In this document: piece by piece, positions 13,473 to 24,980 of the stretch | Numbering within the stretch: the first letter of the stretch is position 1 | Layout: each line of letters starts with the position of its first letter | NCBI GenBank assembly: GCA_015345905.1 | Contig: JADDTR010000011.1 | Location: 124,001-188,000, forward strand | Reading direction: 5' to 3' | Source of the DNA: Aotearoamyces nothofagi | Lineage: Eukaryota > Ascomycota > Leotiomycetes > Leotiales > Tympanidaceae | DNA length: 64,000 nt | Made by a program: the position numbers and the translations under genes | Notes under the pieces: generated by a model | The model's input: the letters and a program-made list of their open reading frames with translations, nothing else | The model's database searches: none | Told to the model about the DNA's origin: nothing

Positions 13473-13705
13473 GCGGAGTGCAGCAAATAGCGACGGCAGG
13501 CCCCAGAAGGGCGAGCTGGGTGAGCGGGACAGGTGCGAAGGAGGGCTGTGCCCGTGCTCCAGCGGGGTTCGGGGGGGGGAAGAACGCTGGAGTGCAGCGT
13601 TAATCCCCTAGCGCTGAGTCGCTGGCCACTCCCCGTCTCGCGGCACAGCGGATAGAAATTAGCGGGTGACGGGCTCCCCCCGCCATATGCTGCCCCGGCG
13701 GCGCA

Positions 13706-13813
13706 GTCAACGTCAACGTCAACCTCCTCCAACCTCCTCCAACCTCCCACCTGCGACTTCCTCGTGAGTCGCCAGTCGCCAGTCGCCAGTCGCCATCCGC
13801 CATCCGCCATCCA
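13706..13813 (+). repeat. Composite minisatellite of four short unit types
   Basis: Consecutive tandem tracts: GTCAAC three times (13706-13723), AACCTCCTCC twice and then partial (13721-13748), GTCGCCA four times and TCCGCCA twice (13768-13809). The last two unit types differ at two bases and look derived from one another. Slippage is the simplest origin. Confidence 0.85.
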
Positions 13814-14143
13814 TCACAGCATGGATATCCATCCCGTCGCAGCGATGCACAGGCTCGGCGTCCCTCGGCGTGCCGTGGCGCCAACATACAGTACATACAC
13901 TGCCACCAAGTCCACACAGTAAGCACAATCCATGTCACCGGGCACCATGCGTGATGTGGAGGATTCGTGATCCAGAATATAGTAGGGCCATCACACCATA
14001 GCATTACTGGCATAAAGATGTCTGCTCCCTAAAGCTCTACTCGACACTTCCACGCGTGTTTACAAGACCAAATGTAAAGCTCTTTGCTGATTGCGGTCAC
14101 CATTACTACGCGTGGTTCGAGGGGGGGTTGGCGCAGATCAAGG

Positions 14144-16064
14144 ATGTATCAGGCTACTAATGTCTATGCTATCTGCGGTTTTGCCGCCATTGGTAAGTTC
14201 CTGCTGCTTTTTTCTTGCTCGTTCCTACGTCGATGTTGAAATATCACTACCTCATGGTACCTTACTAACGCATTGCAGGCGGCTGTCTCTTCGGTTTCGA
14301 TATTTCTTCTATGTCTGGTGTGCTAGGCACCGAGGCATATAAGAGATATTTTGGCAACCCGTGAGTCCAGCACTCTCTGTATAGTCGGCAAGGTTGCTGA
14401 TGTCGGGCACAAAGAGTTTCTTATGCTCAGGGAGGAATAACATGTGCAATGCCAGCTGGCGCCCTGATCGGGGCACTTAGCTCGTCATTCATTGCCGATA
14501 GGTTCTCTCGTCGAACTGCTCTCCAGATCGCATCTCTGATTTGGATCCTTGGGTCAATGTGAGCTGCGCTATATATATACTTGAGATCATCTACTGACGT
14601 AGCAAGTGTTCAATGCGCCTCGAATGGCGTGCCGATGCTAGTGGTTGGTCGTGCCATCGCAGGTCTGTGCGTCGGGATGGCCAGTTCGATTGTTCCAGTC
14701 TACCAAGCGGAGATAGCACCAAAGGAATTCCGTGGTAGGATTGTCGCCCTCCAACAATGGGCGGTTACATGGGGGATCCTGATACAGTACTTTATTCAAT
14801 ATGGAGCCTCGCATGTTGGTGGCGGTGCCACAAATCCAGATCAATCAGAGGCAGCCTTCCGGATCCCATGGGGCGTTCAAATGGTCCCGGCCTTTATACT
14901 CTTTGTTGGATTATTCTTTCTTCCAAGATCACCTCGTTGGTTGGCCTCAAAGGACCGGTGGGAAGAAGCTGTCCAAGTTCTGGCTGACCTTCATGCCAAG
15001 GGCAACATCAACGATCCCAAGGTGTTAGCTGAATATCAGGAGATTGAAGAAGCTCTGCGCTTTGAGCGCGAAGAAGCTATTTCAAGCTATAGAGCGTTGG
15101 CGGAACCAAGAATCCTTAAGCGTGTCATTCTCGGAATGTCAATTCAGATGTGGTCGCAGCTTTGTGGTATGAATATCATGATGTATTACATTGTTTGTAA
15201 GTATCCACCACACCAGCCTTTTTACCCTATTACACCCCGTCTGACCATTTTACAGATATAATGGAGGGCGCAAACATTGGGTCGCCACTACTCACCGCAT
15301 CGATCCAATACGTTATCAATGTTGTATTAACTCTTCCTGCCATCATATATTTAGATACATGGGGAAGGAGGCCGTCTCTGCTTGTTGGATCATTCTTCAT
15401 GATGGTATTCTTGTTCATCTCGGGAGCTCTACAGGCGGTATACGGTCAGCCCAATACTGGCGAGACGAAAAATTCCACAAACAGCGATATCACCTGGATC
15501 GTGTTTAACAATAAGGCCGCATCGTCTGCCATTGTCGCTTGTTCCTACACATTTGTTGCCACATTCGCCACCACCTGGGGTCCTTCGTCATGGATATATC
15601 CAGCAGAGATATTTCCCAGTAAAATCCGTGCGAAGGCCGTTTCTCTTGCAACAGCCAGTAATTGGCTTTGGAACTGCGTCTTGGCGATGGTGGTGCCGGT
15701 ACTTTTATGGAACATCAACTGGAAGATGTACATGATCTTTGCTACGTAAGTAGTTGTCCTACTCGATTTTATCTTTCAATTTTAATAGCAATTCAATTAT
15801 AGCTTCAATGGTGCCGCTCTAGTTCACGTGTTCCTCACCGCGCCAGAAACAAAAGGCAAGACCCTTGAAGAAATGGATGAAGTTTTTGATAGCAGTCTTC
15901 CAGCTTGGAAGACACGTCCAAAGGGCTCTCGTCTCGACCAATTGGCTCGCGATATTGAGGCTGGGAATCTAAAGATCGATCACTCTACTAGAAGATTGCA
16001 AACACAGAATGCATCAAGGGAAAAGATAGGAACTGGGGCGACCCAAACTGAGCATGATCATTAA
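14144..16064 (+). CDS. MFS sugar transporter (hexose/high-affinity glucose transporter type)
   Basis: A plasma-membrane sugar:H+ symporter or facilitator of the MFS sugar-porter family. Six exons (14144-14192, 14279-14360, 14415-14558, 14607-15196, 15256-15745, 15803-16064) give 538 aa, the usual length with 12 membrane segments. Family motifs are present: GGCLFGFDISSMSG in segment 1, NPVSYAQGGITCAMPAG before segment 2, RFSRRTA in the first loop, PRSPRWLA after segment 6, QLCGMNIMMYYIVY in segment 7 and PETKGKTLEEMDEVF at the end. Several acceptors are AAG rather than CAG/TAG but are the only in-frame choice. The protein resembles the Kluyveromyces HGT1 type of glucose transporter more than maltose or quinate permeases. 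It neighbours the carbohydrate-enzyme genes downstream. The exact sugar is not readable. Confidence 0.88.
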
Positions 16065-16872
16065 AACTTGAATCGGGTCATAATGTACCTGATGAAATAA
16101 TGTATGAATAAAAAGCATGGCCTCCTGTCTTTGGCAATGCAGTAATATATGACTATAATAAGTAGCTGTATTTTTTACTCATGCCAAATAATGGCATGAT
16201 TCGATAAAGGAACAGTTGGTTTTAGATATGCAAGATCCCTTTTCAGATGTTATAAAGACTTACAGACTAGTGGAATGCATTGTTATATGATTCATCCTAC
16301 TCTTCTAGATCGCTATTATCCGGCTACTCACGTGCTGGCTCGCTCGTTGAAAGACAACCCAGGGAAAATAGACAGGCAACGACTAGCGTAAGTGATGTGC
16401 GGTGCGACGTCGTTCAAACATCAATTCATTCTCCATCTCGTAACATCTCCAACGGCCAAAGTTCCTTTAAATCAATGACCCTCAAAGCAGGCAAATCAAA
16501 TCTCCCTACGGCTAGATCCCTCCTTCGCGCCGGAAATAGCTTCGTTCCGCAAGGTCTTTTTTGGTGTACTTGTACCCTCGACTTCCCGTTCGCTAAATCT
16601 CGAGGTCTGCGGAACGGTATTCTGTCAATCTAGCAGTACCTGGGTATGGATGGTGTGCGTAATGGCTCGAGCTGGAGAGGTGATTGCATTGTTTCGTATT
16701 GCCGTTTGCGTTTGTGGGGTTTTGGTTGGAGATGGATGTCTGGAATGTATTATGGAATACGCAAGGCTGTTTCCTCGTATGGTGGTTGAGTATGGTAGGG
16801 GTGCCAGGTATTATATCTGCTGTACCTAGATTCATTTACATGCCGAGTGGATCTCTCTCCTAAAGTCATAAG
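16065..16872. other. Intergenic region between transporter and esterase
   Basis: 808 bp with no supported gene. The first part is the AT-rich 3' flank of the transporter; the rest should contain the esterase promoter. Confidence 0.4.
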
Positions 16873-18313
16873 ATGGAGATTTCCCATTGGCGTTTTCTTC
16901 CCTTCTTTGGATTCATGGCAGCTTTCAATTGTAGCTAACCCATTCAGTAGCTTTCGTCGGTTTGCTAGGACTTCTTTTCATACTTGAGATTCTCATAATG
17001 CTTCGAGATCCTATATATTTGAATTTCTACACCTGGTGCCTCTCGGATGCTGTAGCTGCTTGGACACCCCTAGTTTGCAACTCTCCGAGTCCTCCTACGG
17101 CTTGCAAAGCAACGTCTAACTGGCCAGGGTGGCGTGGTATCAATCACGCATTCATCTTGTATCTATCCCATTTTGCTTCATTCTCAGCCCTGCCAGCTAC
17201 TAACTCCTACCTAGCGGTGACTCCTATACCGATACTGGTTTCAACAGTACCGCCACTCAGCCCTCGGCCTCGAATCCGTTCGGTAACCCACCATACCCTG
17301 GCCGCACCGCCGCTAACGGACCTAACTGGATCGACTACCTGATCTCCAAATACAATGACTCGCTCGTGCTCACCTACAATCTCGCATGCGGCGGGGCAAC
17401 TGTAACAGCCGGCCTCGTGACCCCTTTTCTGCCAACGGTTCTCTCACTCTCTAACCAAATCGAAGGCAAATTCGTCCCTATCTACGGCTCAAGCACCACT
17501 GCTGCACCATGGAGCAGCAGTGATACCTTATTCGGGATATTTATTGGGATTAACGACGTCACAAATACTTAGTGAGTATGCTCCCACAACCCATTAAAGC
17601 GTCATCATTGAACAGATCCTCTAATTTCAAAGACCTAATCCCCCCCTTTCCCGTTCACCTCACGAAGCATATGTAACGTGTCTTCTAGCTCCTACGACCC
17701 TACCGCCCTTGCAACGCTCAACGCCAAGATCTTCGCTGTCTACGCCGGCCTCGTCGACATCCTCTACTATTCCGGAGCACGCAATTTCCTCTTCTTGAAC
17801 GTGCCACCAATAGACCGAAGCCCGTTAACGAGCAGTCAAGGTGCGCCTGCCCAAGAGAGCGAGAAGGCCGATGTTGCAGCATTTAATGCAGCCGTTGTAG
17901 CGTTGGCACAAGCTCTCAAGGAGCGCTGGGCAGATGTGAATGTCTTCGTTGTCGATACGAACGCGGTGTTTACGCAAGTGCTAGATAATCCAGCTACATA
18001 TCCACAGACGGCGGTGTACAAAAACACGACAGATTACTGCGTAGCATATGAGAGGTAAGTTTATTTTTCCCATTTCCAGTATTTACCGCTGTCCGGTATT
18101 TTAGACCAGGCCGCGATGAAGAAGTGGAATAGAGCGAATGCGATACTGATATATGCCAGTGGTACACCAACGACAGACTATTACGACCCAAGCTGTGGAG
18201 TTCCTGTCAATGCGTATTTCTGGCTCAATAGTTTGCACCCAACATATCCGGTTCATGATGCTTTAGCAGAAGTCATTGCTGAAAGGCTCGAGGCAGGGCC
18301 CAATATCTGTTGA
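16873..18313 (+). CDS. CE16-type GDSL/SGNH acetylesterase, secreted
   Basis: A probable carbohydrate esterase family 16 enzyme, removing acetyl groups from hemicellulose-derived sugars outside the cell. Proposed exons are 16873-16930, 17056-17158, 17215-17571, 17689-18054 and 18160-18313 (345 aa). Block I reads FGDSYTDTGF with nucleophile Ser57, and LACGGAT looks like the Gly-containing block. FIGIND is the block-III-like motif, and NSLHPTYP near the end carries the catalytic His (Asn where many SGNH enzymes have Asp). The NGPNWIDYL segment is also CE16-like. Exons 3-5 are firm and exon 2 is good. Exon 1 is chosen because it supplies a signal peptide (hydrophobic LPFFGFMAAF) joined at a GTAGCT donor. 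The alternative is a start at 16998 without a clear signal peptide. Confidence 0.78.
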
Positions 18314-18709
18314 GGGGTTGCATGTGTTGTTGTATTGCACTATACAGAACGGGGTGCATAAGAACAGCTCTAAGCCATAGCTAGCTATAACTAACTAGAA
18401 ACCCATTACTGGCAGGAAGATTTATCCGTTTTCACTCACTACAAAATTACAATCAAGCAAAAGCCTCTTGCCGATAACTAACAATGTGTCTTTATCATTT
18501 CCAGCGAGTCTAAACGGCCGTTCATCACAACCTTTAGAGAGATTGTTACTCATCACACTCGACCCTCGCGATACTTCCACTCCACAAGCGAGAATTGGAT
18601 AATAAAATAATCTAAAGACATCAACAAATGACAAAGCTAATTAATCCAACAAAAAACAAAAAGAAGAATACACATTCTAATGAATTAGAAGTGTATTCGA
18701 ATTATAACA
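18314..18709. other. Intergenic region between esterase and tRNA
   Basis: 396 bp, AT-rich. It contains the tRNA's downstream hairpin and T-runs (read on the minus strand) but no coding signal. Confidence 0.4.
18651..18698 (-). terminator. Hairpin plus T-runs downstream of the tRNA (possible Pol III terminator)
   Basis: Arms at 18666-18681 and 18684-18698 form a 15-bp stem with one bulged A and a 2-base loop, starting about 12 bases past the tRNA 3' end. On the tRNA strand a T5 and a T6 run (18658-18662, 18651-18656) follow. T-runs alone are enough for Pol III termination; whether the hairpin contributes is unknown. Confidence 0.45.
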
Positions 18710-18781
18710 TGACCTACGCAGGGATCGAACCTGCAATCTCTTGATTCGTAGTCAAGCGCCTTGCCATTGGGCCAGCAGGCC
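18710..18781 (-). tRNA. tRNA-Arg (anticodon ACG)
   Basis: A 72-nt gene on the minus strand with no intron. The acceptor stem GGCCTGC pairs fully with GTAGGTC, counting two G-U pairs, and the discriminator base is A. The anticodon stem CTTGA/TCAAG encloses the loop CTACGAA, giving anticodon ACG, read as ICG after editing for CGN arginine codons. The T arm GCAGG-TTCGATC-CCTGC carries a perfect B box (GGTTCGATCCC). The D arm is short (three pairs). Confidence 0.95.
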
Positions 18782-19386
18782 TATTTGTTATGTAGGGTTT
18801 TCGTTAAACCTAACTATCAACTACCGATCGCTCGCTTGTGGTCTCGTCGCTCGCTTAAATTCTGGGCGCGCGTGCACGATTTGTAGGCTGCCATTGGCTG
18901 TAAGCGACACGAGGGATTGCTGGCATCGTCGAGGGCGTGGGTGTACGGGAAATGCCTTGTGTGCTATGGGATCGATGGGGGATCTGAGGTGAGGATTGAT
19001 GGGCTTGGGGGACGCGGGTAGAGTTCCTGCTAGAATCCTGAAGAGCTAATATTTATTTATTGTTTTTATAAACTGACAATTGTCTATGTGTTACGGCATT
19101 GAGAATGTTATCAAGAGTTTGTACCATCGTGTGCATATAGAAAATTAAACGTCAAGTCACGAACTCACGATAAATGATCAATGCTCCGTTGATTGTAAAC
19201 CAGATAACATTCTTTTAGTTGACCTGATCTATACCTCCTTCTATCATTAAAAATGCTATATAACCATACTCAATCCGAGCCAAAGGCCACCGGAGAGTCC
19301 ATCCGCTGGGCGTGAAGACCTTTTTTCCCCCTATAACGCCAATCTAACAGCACATACATATCATCTCTATCATTAAGCACCACGAA
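18782..19386. other. Intergenic region between tRNA and iron transporter
   Basis: 605 bp lying upstream of the tRNA and downstream of the iron-transporter stop. I see no gene or repeat. Confidence 0.4.
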
Positions 19387-20348
19387 TCAAGCTCCGGCGT
19401 CGACACTGTGGTTGAAAGCGCGAACCAAACCCATAGCAGAAGCAGCGGCGGCACTGCCGACAACGACCATTTGCACGCCGCCAAAACATCCCTCTCGCAC
19501 GCTCCTGTTGCTCGACCATCCGATCACGATGCAGGTCTTGACATAGCCGAATGCGAAGAGGGCGATTACCATGACGCCGATGGAGACGTAGAGGCCGTCG
19601 TAGACCCGGTCGACGAAGAAGTACGGGATGAGAGGTAAGAGGCCGCCGATGAAGTAGCCAAGGGCTATTGTGGCGGCGGAGATGAATGCACGGTTTGCAG
19701 CAGGCTCGTCGGTGCAGTGTTGGAACTTCATGTAGAAGTCGACGAGGAACGGTGATTCTGCGAGATGGCTAGTGAGATCGTCGATGGTTTCCTTGGGCAA
19801 GCTGTACGGCGCAAAGACTTCCTCGATGTCTGTTCTGATGGCGTCGGGATTGGTGTCGATGAGTTCTTGTGCTTGGTCCTTTGTCGCTTTATATGAAGCT
19901 CTTCTCCAAGTTAGCTTGTATCATAGAATCATGCTTTGATGTACTGTACTTACAATTCGCTTTTTGCGCCGAGATACCCTCCAAGGCCCATCGATATTGC
20001 CCCGGCGATCAGTTCTGCTAGTCCACCGTAGATGACGACTCTAGTGTTGCCGAGAGCTGAAAGACCAGCTGTCAAGGCAAATGGAACGGTCAAACCATCC
20101 GAGAGACCAATAGTTGCATCTGAGATCATCCGAGCGTCGACTTTCCAACTCCTCCTCTCTGAGCCTGACGAGACGGCTGTGGTTCCTGACCTTTGTGATT
20201 CGACATCACTGTTGCTGCTTCGTGCGCTTCTTTGATCAGCTGGGAGTAGAGGCGAGCTGCTATCATATCCACCTCTAGAGGGGTCTTTTGATAATATTGG
20301 TGTGACTGTGCGGTGAAAGAAGATGTTTTTCAAGCCTACGAGGGACAT
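19387..20348 (-). CDS. CCC1: CCC1/VIT-family vacuolar iron (manganese) transporter
   Basis: Moves cytosolic Fe2+ (and Mn2+) into the vacuole for storage and detoxification. Two exons, 20348-19954 and 19900-19387 (53-bp intron, GTAAGT...GAGAAG), give 302 aa. The VIT1/CCC1 core is clear: DATIGLSDGLTVPFALTAGL in the first membrane segment, then ELIAGAISMGLGGYLGAKSE in the second. A cytosolic helical metal-binding stretch follows (about 140-205), with a Pro-rich IGGLLPLIPYFF segment and two final membrane segments. An in-frame ATG at 20504 would add 52 Ser/Arg-rich residues. I prefer 20348 because the added part does not look conserved. Three CCAAT/ATTGG boxes upstream (20657, 20699, 20849) suit CBC/HapX iron control, which is an inference. 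Confidence 0.88.
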
Positions 20349-21310
20349 GGCTCCGATTGAAGATTGAGGCGCGCTTGCTCGTCTTCTTCGTATAGTTGCC
20401 TTCGCGGCTGCTCCCCTTATAAAGGACGTCTCGCAACTCGATGAGGCGTTGATAAATTCTGGTAGGGAGGTTGAGGAGACAGGAGGAGACAAACGGACTT
20501 TCACAGTAGGTGCTGCAGAGGCTGATATTCATGGGATGCGGCCATGGTGGGCAACTGACTGGCCTGTGGTCATATAGCCTTTGTGGTCCTTCCTGATGCT
20601 CATCCAGGCCTTGTAGGGCCGTGATTCCGCGGTCAGCAGCAATTAAACGTGCTCTCATTGGCCGAGATCTCAAGTTCGGCCGACAAATATTAAGTCCGAT
20701 TGGCTGCACGCGGTGGGAACAGCAAGCGGCAACTTCCAAGTGCCGCAGCCAAGATGGAAACAGAAGAGCGGCGCAGTAAACTCGCGCAGCGCGGCCTTTC
20801 ACTCAGCCTTGCGGTGCAATCTTTGTTTTGGCTGGAAATCTGCTCTGGTCCAATGAGACGTGTTGCTTTTGCAATCATTATTGTTGTGGAACGAGGGACG
20901 GTGGGCGTCTTGCTATATCCGAATTCTGCTCGGCCTCGGGTTTAAGGAATCGCTGCTGATGTCATTTAGCTGAGCTCATCTTTGCTTGATGGTAGTTGCT
21001 GAGGGCAACGACTTCGCTCACCGACGAAGATAAAGATGCCTTCTATAGGAGAGCAGAGGCGTAGAACGTGTTTAGAACCGTGGCCGTATGACCGCACCAT
21101 GCGGCGGATTGATTGATATCTAGCTGGAGCATCTAGCTGCAGTTCCTGTTGTTGTCAATATAGCCAACACAAAACGTAATCGCACCTTAGCCTGCTCTAT
21201 AATCCATATACAATCCACAATAATTCATGGATAAATGATATTAGCCATCAAAGGAGAATCGTTAATATTCCACAGCTACTAGTATTTCTTCGCCTCCAGA
21301 AGCACCTCTT
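20349..21310. promoter_or_regulatory. Iron-transporter promoter side, with CCAAT boxes
   Basis: 962 bp without a supported gene. ATTGG (CCAAT on the gene strand) at 20657-20661 and 20699-20703 and CCAAT at 20849-20853 lie 309-505 bp upstream of the chosen start. The far end is the 3' flank of the GH3 gene. Confidence 0.4.
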
Positions 21311-23750
21311 CTACTCTACCGTAATCGTAGTATTCGCTCTCAAATCTGCACTCGAAGCCCCTGCATAGAGCACGAAATCTCCCGGTTCAACAACATAATT
21401 CATCGACAGATTCCACAGCCCAATATCCTGAATGTCCAATGGGATCTCGACTACCTCAGTAGCACCAGCCTTGATTTCAACCTTCTTGAAGCCCTTAAGA
21501 AGGATATTCGGTACAACAACACTGCTTATGACATCCTGGACATATAGCTGAACTACCTCTGTACCGTCGCGCGTCGAGTTATTCGTCACTGGGATCGATG
21601 CCATTATAGTGTCCGTAGCAGTAATATTGGTTTTTGAGACTGCCAGTTCCCCATAGCTGAAAGTGGAGTACGACTTTCCGTATCCGAATTCGTAAAGAGG
21701 AACCGGTGAATTAAGGACATATTGAGAGCCAAATACGAGGGTGCCGTTGGAGTACTCTTTCCCAGCAGCAGTAGTGCGAGCCGAGTTTAGGTAGTCATAA
21801 TAAATCGGCAGAGTGCCGACATCATACGGGAACCCGACCGAAAGTTTTCCAGACGGATTATAAACACCGAATAGTACATCGGCGAGAGCATTGCCACCTT
21901 CCTCGGAGACATAGAATTGCTGAACGAGTGCAGTTGCGTTGGTACTGATCCAAGCTTCGGTGATGGGTTTGCCGGATGAGAAAACAACGACGGTAGGCTT
22001 GCCAGTATTGATGATGGCTTGCACGAGGCGTGGCATCGCACCCACCAATCGTAGGTTTGAGAGGTCGATGTGCTCGCCAGTTGTGGCATTTAAACCGGCC
22101 CAGAGCTCGGTTTGGTCACGCGACCAGGTACCGACTACTACTACAGCGACATCTGCAGCCTCAGCTGCGGCGATTGCTTCTGGGAAGCCGGACTCGTCGT
22201 TTGACCAGCGCTCACAACCCTTGGCATACGTGACATTACCACTGGCTTGGGCTTTGATGCCGTCTAGGGGAGTAACACCATGGTACTGGCTCTGGTAGAT
22301 GATGTAATCTCCGTAGTTAACGTATCCGTGGGCCATTGGCCCAACGACTGCTATGTTGGCTGATTTGCTCAATGGGAGAATGTCATCGTGGTTCTCAAGA
22401 AGGACAATGGATTCAGTGTCAAGTTGGCGGGCTACAGCCACGCTCTCGTTGGTATGGATGAGGGTTGTGTATTTGTCAGTAGTAACGCCTTGATATGGGT
22501 GTTCAAAGAGACCCATTTCAAATTTGGCGCGGAGTACTCGAGAGACTGCCGTGTCAAGGATATTCACGTCAAGTTTGCTAGATGCTAAGAGCTCGGGGAT
22601 GACTTCGAAGTTATAGGACCCGCCACCCATCTCAACGTCGCCTCCTGCTGGCAGTGTCTGTTGTAGTCATTAGTAAATTGCCAGATGATTTACAGGACAC
22701 TTCGTACCATAAGAGTCACGGCTTCTGAATCAATGGGTTCAGCACGGCACAATTTAAACGCACCACATAGCCTGTCTGTAGCACCAGAATCGCTAGACAC
22801 CCAGTACTTAAACCCCCACTCGTTCCTCAGAATGTTGGTCAAAAGATTGTGGTCCGCAACAGATGGTACGCCGTCATAAGATGAATAAGCTGACATGATG
22901 GAGTATGCCCCCGCGTCAATGATGGCTCGCTTGTATGGTGGAAGGTATGTGGTTCGAAGTTCTCGCTCGCCTCCATGAACTGGTGCAGTATTGATACCCT
23001 GTTCAACTGACCCATAGGCAGCAAAATGCTTGACCATTGCACTGACCCCTCCAGCTTGGACACCCTTAACATATGCATAGGCCATCTCACTACTCAAAAA
23101 GCTATCTTCTCCATATGTCTCTTCAACTCGGCCGTATCGGAGCTCACGAGACAAGTCTCCCAGCGGCGCAAACACTTGGTTGACGCCAACTGCAAGAGAC
23201 TCCTGAGCGATAACTCTTCCCATCTTCTCGATTAGTCCTGGGTTAAAGGAGCAAGCTTGAGCTATTGGTGAATTGAAGATGGTGGCATTGTCTGCATTTC
23301 GTTAGAATAAGATCCAAGCCATGAATGCTGTGGCTTACAAGCAAGGAAGCCATGGATCCCTTCAGTCTGGACAATTGCTGGGATACCGAGCGTGGTGTTG
23401 TGCAAGAGATAGTCTTGCGCTATCTTGATCCCGTTTGAGATCCAGTCAATCGGCGCTGCAATTCCGACATAAAAGGTGCCTCCTCGTGTAGCCATATTCC
23501 AGATGAGGCCGCTTGCATTATAAGCGTTATCGGTCTCATTGATCCAATTGCGAATATCTCCTTGAACTATTTGAGAAACCTTGTCGGCGGTAGTCATACG
23601 CCAAAGGAGGTCGGCAATGCGATCGTCTACAGTTGCATTCGGATTTTTATAAACTGCATTAGTGGTATCATTGGGGCTTCCTCTGGACACGAAGACCTTG
23701 GCAGCATTGACACCGGCGAGCAGCGTTGTAAATCCAATTGATAACTTCAT
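21311..23750 (-). CDS. Secreted GH3 glycosidase (beta-glucosidase/beta-xylosidase type)
   Basis: Releases terminal beta-linked sugars from oligosaccharides outside the cell. Three exons (23750-23339, 23291-22708, 22657-21311; introns 47 and 50 bp) give 780 aa. A signal peptide opens the protein (MKLSIGFTTLLAGVNA). The GH3 N-domain follows with EGIHGFL, MVKHFAAYGSVEQG (the KHF sugar-binding motif) and the nucleophile region WVSSDSGATD, taken as Asp305. The C-domain has IAVVGPMA and GTWSRDQTELW, and a fibronectin-III-like end (about 670-780) has the usual FEFGYGKSYSTF-like lead-in. Many N-x-S/T sites fit secretion. The start is chosen because it makes the signal peptide; upstream in-frame ATGs do not. 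It is divergent from the GH31 gene. Substrate (glucose or xylose) cannot be read from motifs alone. Confidence 0.88.
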
Positions 23751-23890
23751 GCTAACGGGTTTGGAGGACTCCTGACGTTGATACACGATGGAAAGCAAAC
23801 TCTTGCCAGAGGTGTTTTTCACCATCTTATACATATCCATGCCATTCCTGCATACTCCGCAATCTGATGACGCTCTACTCGAGACGGACT

Positions 23891-23897
23891 GGCTAAA
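23891..23897 (+). promoter_or_regulatory. GGCTAAA, XlnR-like site
   Basis: The heptamer matches the XlnR/XYR1 core (GGCTAA) known to drive xylanolytic genes. It sits 141 bp upstream of the GH3 start. It is a single short match, so chance is possible. Confidence 0.3.
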
Positions 23898-24980
23898 CTG
23901 TGCTGCATTTCGCTAGCGAGGCACTTTACGAGGCATCCCCGTTACGAGCGTACCGTGTTCGAGGAGCCGAGGCGCCGAGGATCTTCTCCACACTATATCG
24001 TGGATTAAAGCCTGTGGCATGGTGTTATATCGTGATATTGCATTACCCTCAAAAAGCTGGAGAAATGAGGCCGTTGTCATCGATCAGAAGTAAGGTTTAG
24101 AACTTGCAGGGGCCTGCGGGCAATTGGCGGGCCGCGATGATACAGCTACAGCCGACAGGCACAGACAGGGATTCCTAGCAAAGCTTCGGGGAAAGTCCCG
24201 AAGCCAGGGGAAATTTATCATTCGCGGAAGCCAACAATTACCCGTAACATACGTAGGAAGATATACAGTAATGAAGTAGACATACGAGCAACGAGCAGTA
24301 CTCGTAGTGTTCTAAATGAATCTGCGGAAATTCGGGAGAGGAAGAGGAACGTACTTACCTATCTCCTCCACCGCAATCTATAGCAAATTCCAGATGATTT
24401 CAGTAACAAGCTATGGTGTTTATATATACCTGGTGAAAGCTGCGAGATATTCGAACCTGGAGAGGCACAACCTTACAGTACAGAGTACATATTAGATATT
24501 GGCTATTGGCGACGGATAATTGTTCTAGCGAAGTACCAATCGGAACATTCCCTCGCCGTTCCTCCACGTCCTTGGGCAGCTTCGGGACGCCTCAGGCAGC
24601 ACTGCCCCTGCAAAGAAGCATCCGATGGCCAGTCCTGGAGTTTTACTCACGTGCTTTGCACTTCATCTGTGTGGCATGTGTACAGCAGTATGGGATGGGG
24701 TGCTCCGTTGCTGACCCGTGATGCCCATCAGACCACCACCGCCGCCAGTATCATTATCATATCACTCGTGGATCACCAGCCTGCCCGCCTGCCACGCTGC
24801 CACGCTGCGCGCAACATCGGTGATGGGCCGGTCGTCGGGCTCGTCGGCTATGGCGGATTTCAAGGGGAGCCCTTCATAGGCGGAGCTTCCCCAGTTTAGA
24901 GGGACCGTATTTCTGCTTGCCTGCATTTGTGCATTTAGGCAAAATACACCTAGTGGAGCTAGCACTTTGTCCTAGCTAGG

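Larger units (their letters stand above)
8441..14143. other. 5.7-kb stretch without a supportable gene
   Basis: I found no frame with a family-like protein, no set of exons that join sensibly, and no tRNA in this stretch. Base composition varies: about 12700-13950 is GC-rich and full of short direct repeats, while 10550-10750 and 11850-12100 are AT-richer. The longest open frame (minus strand, about 13070-13810) runs through the tandem repeats and looks like a composition artefact. The region could hold non-coding RNA, very decayed sequence or long regulatory DNA. Nothing in the sequence decides this. Confidence 0.5.

Noticed and set aside
13070-13810. 246-codon minus-strand open frame in the GC-rich part of the gene-free block
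   Set aside because: It runs straight through the tandem repeats, has composition artefacts (W, R and G runs) and no family-like stretch. GC-rich DNA has few stops by chance.
14441-14460. CAG acceptor before GGAGGA in the first sugar transporter
   Set aside because: It is a stronger-looking acceptor, but it shifts the frame into a stop. Ending the intron at 14414 gives the family sequence GNPVSYAQGGITCAMPAG.
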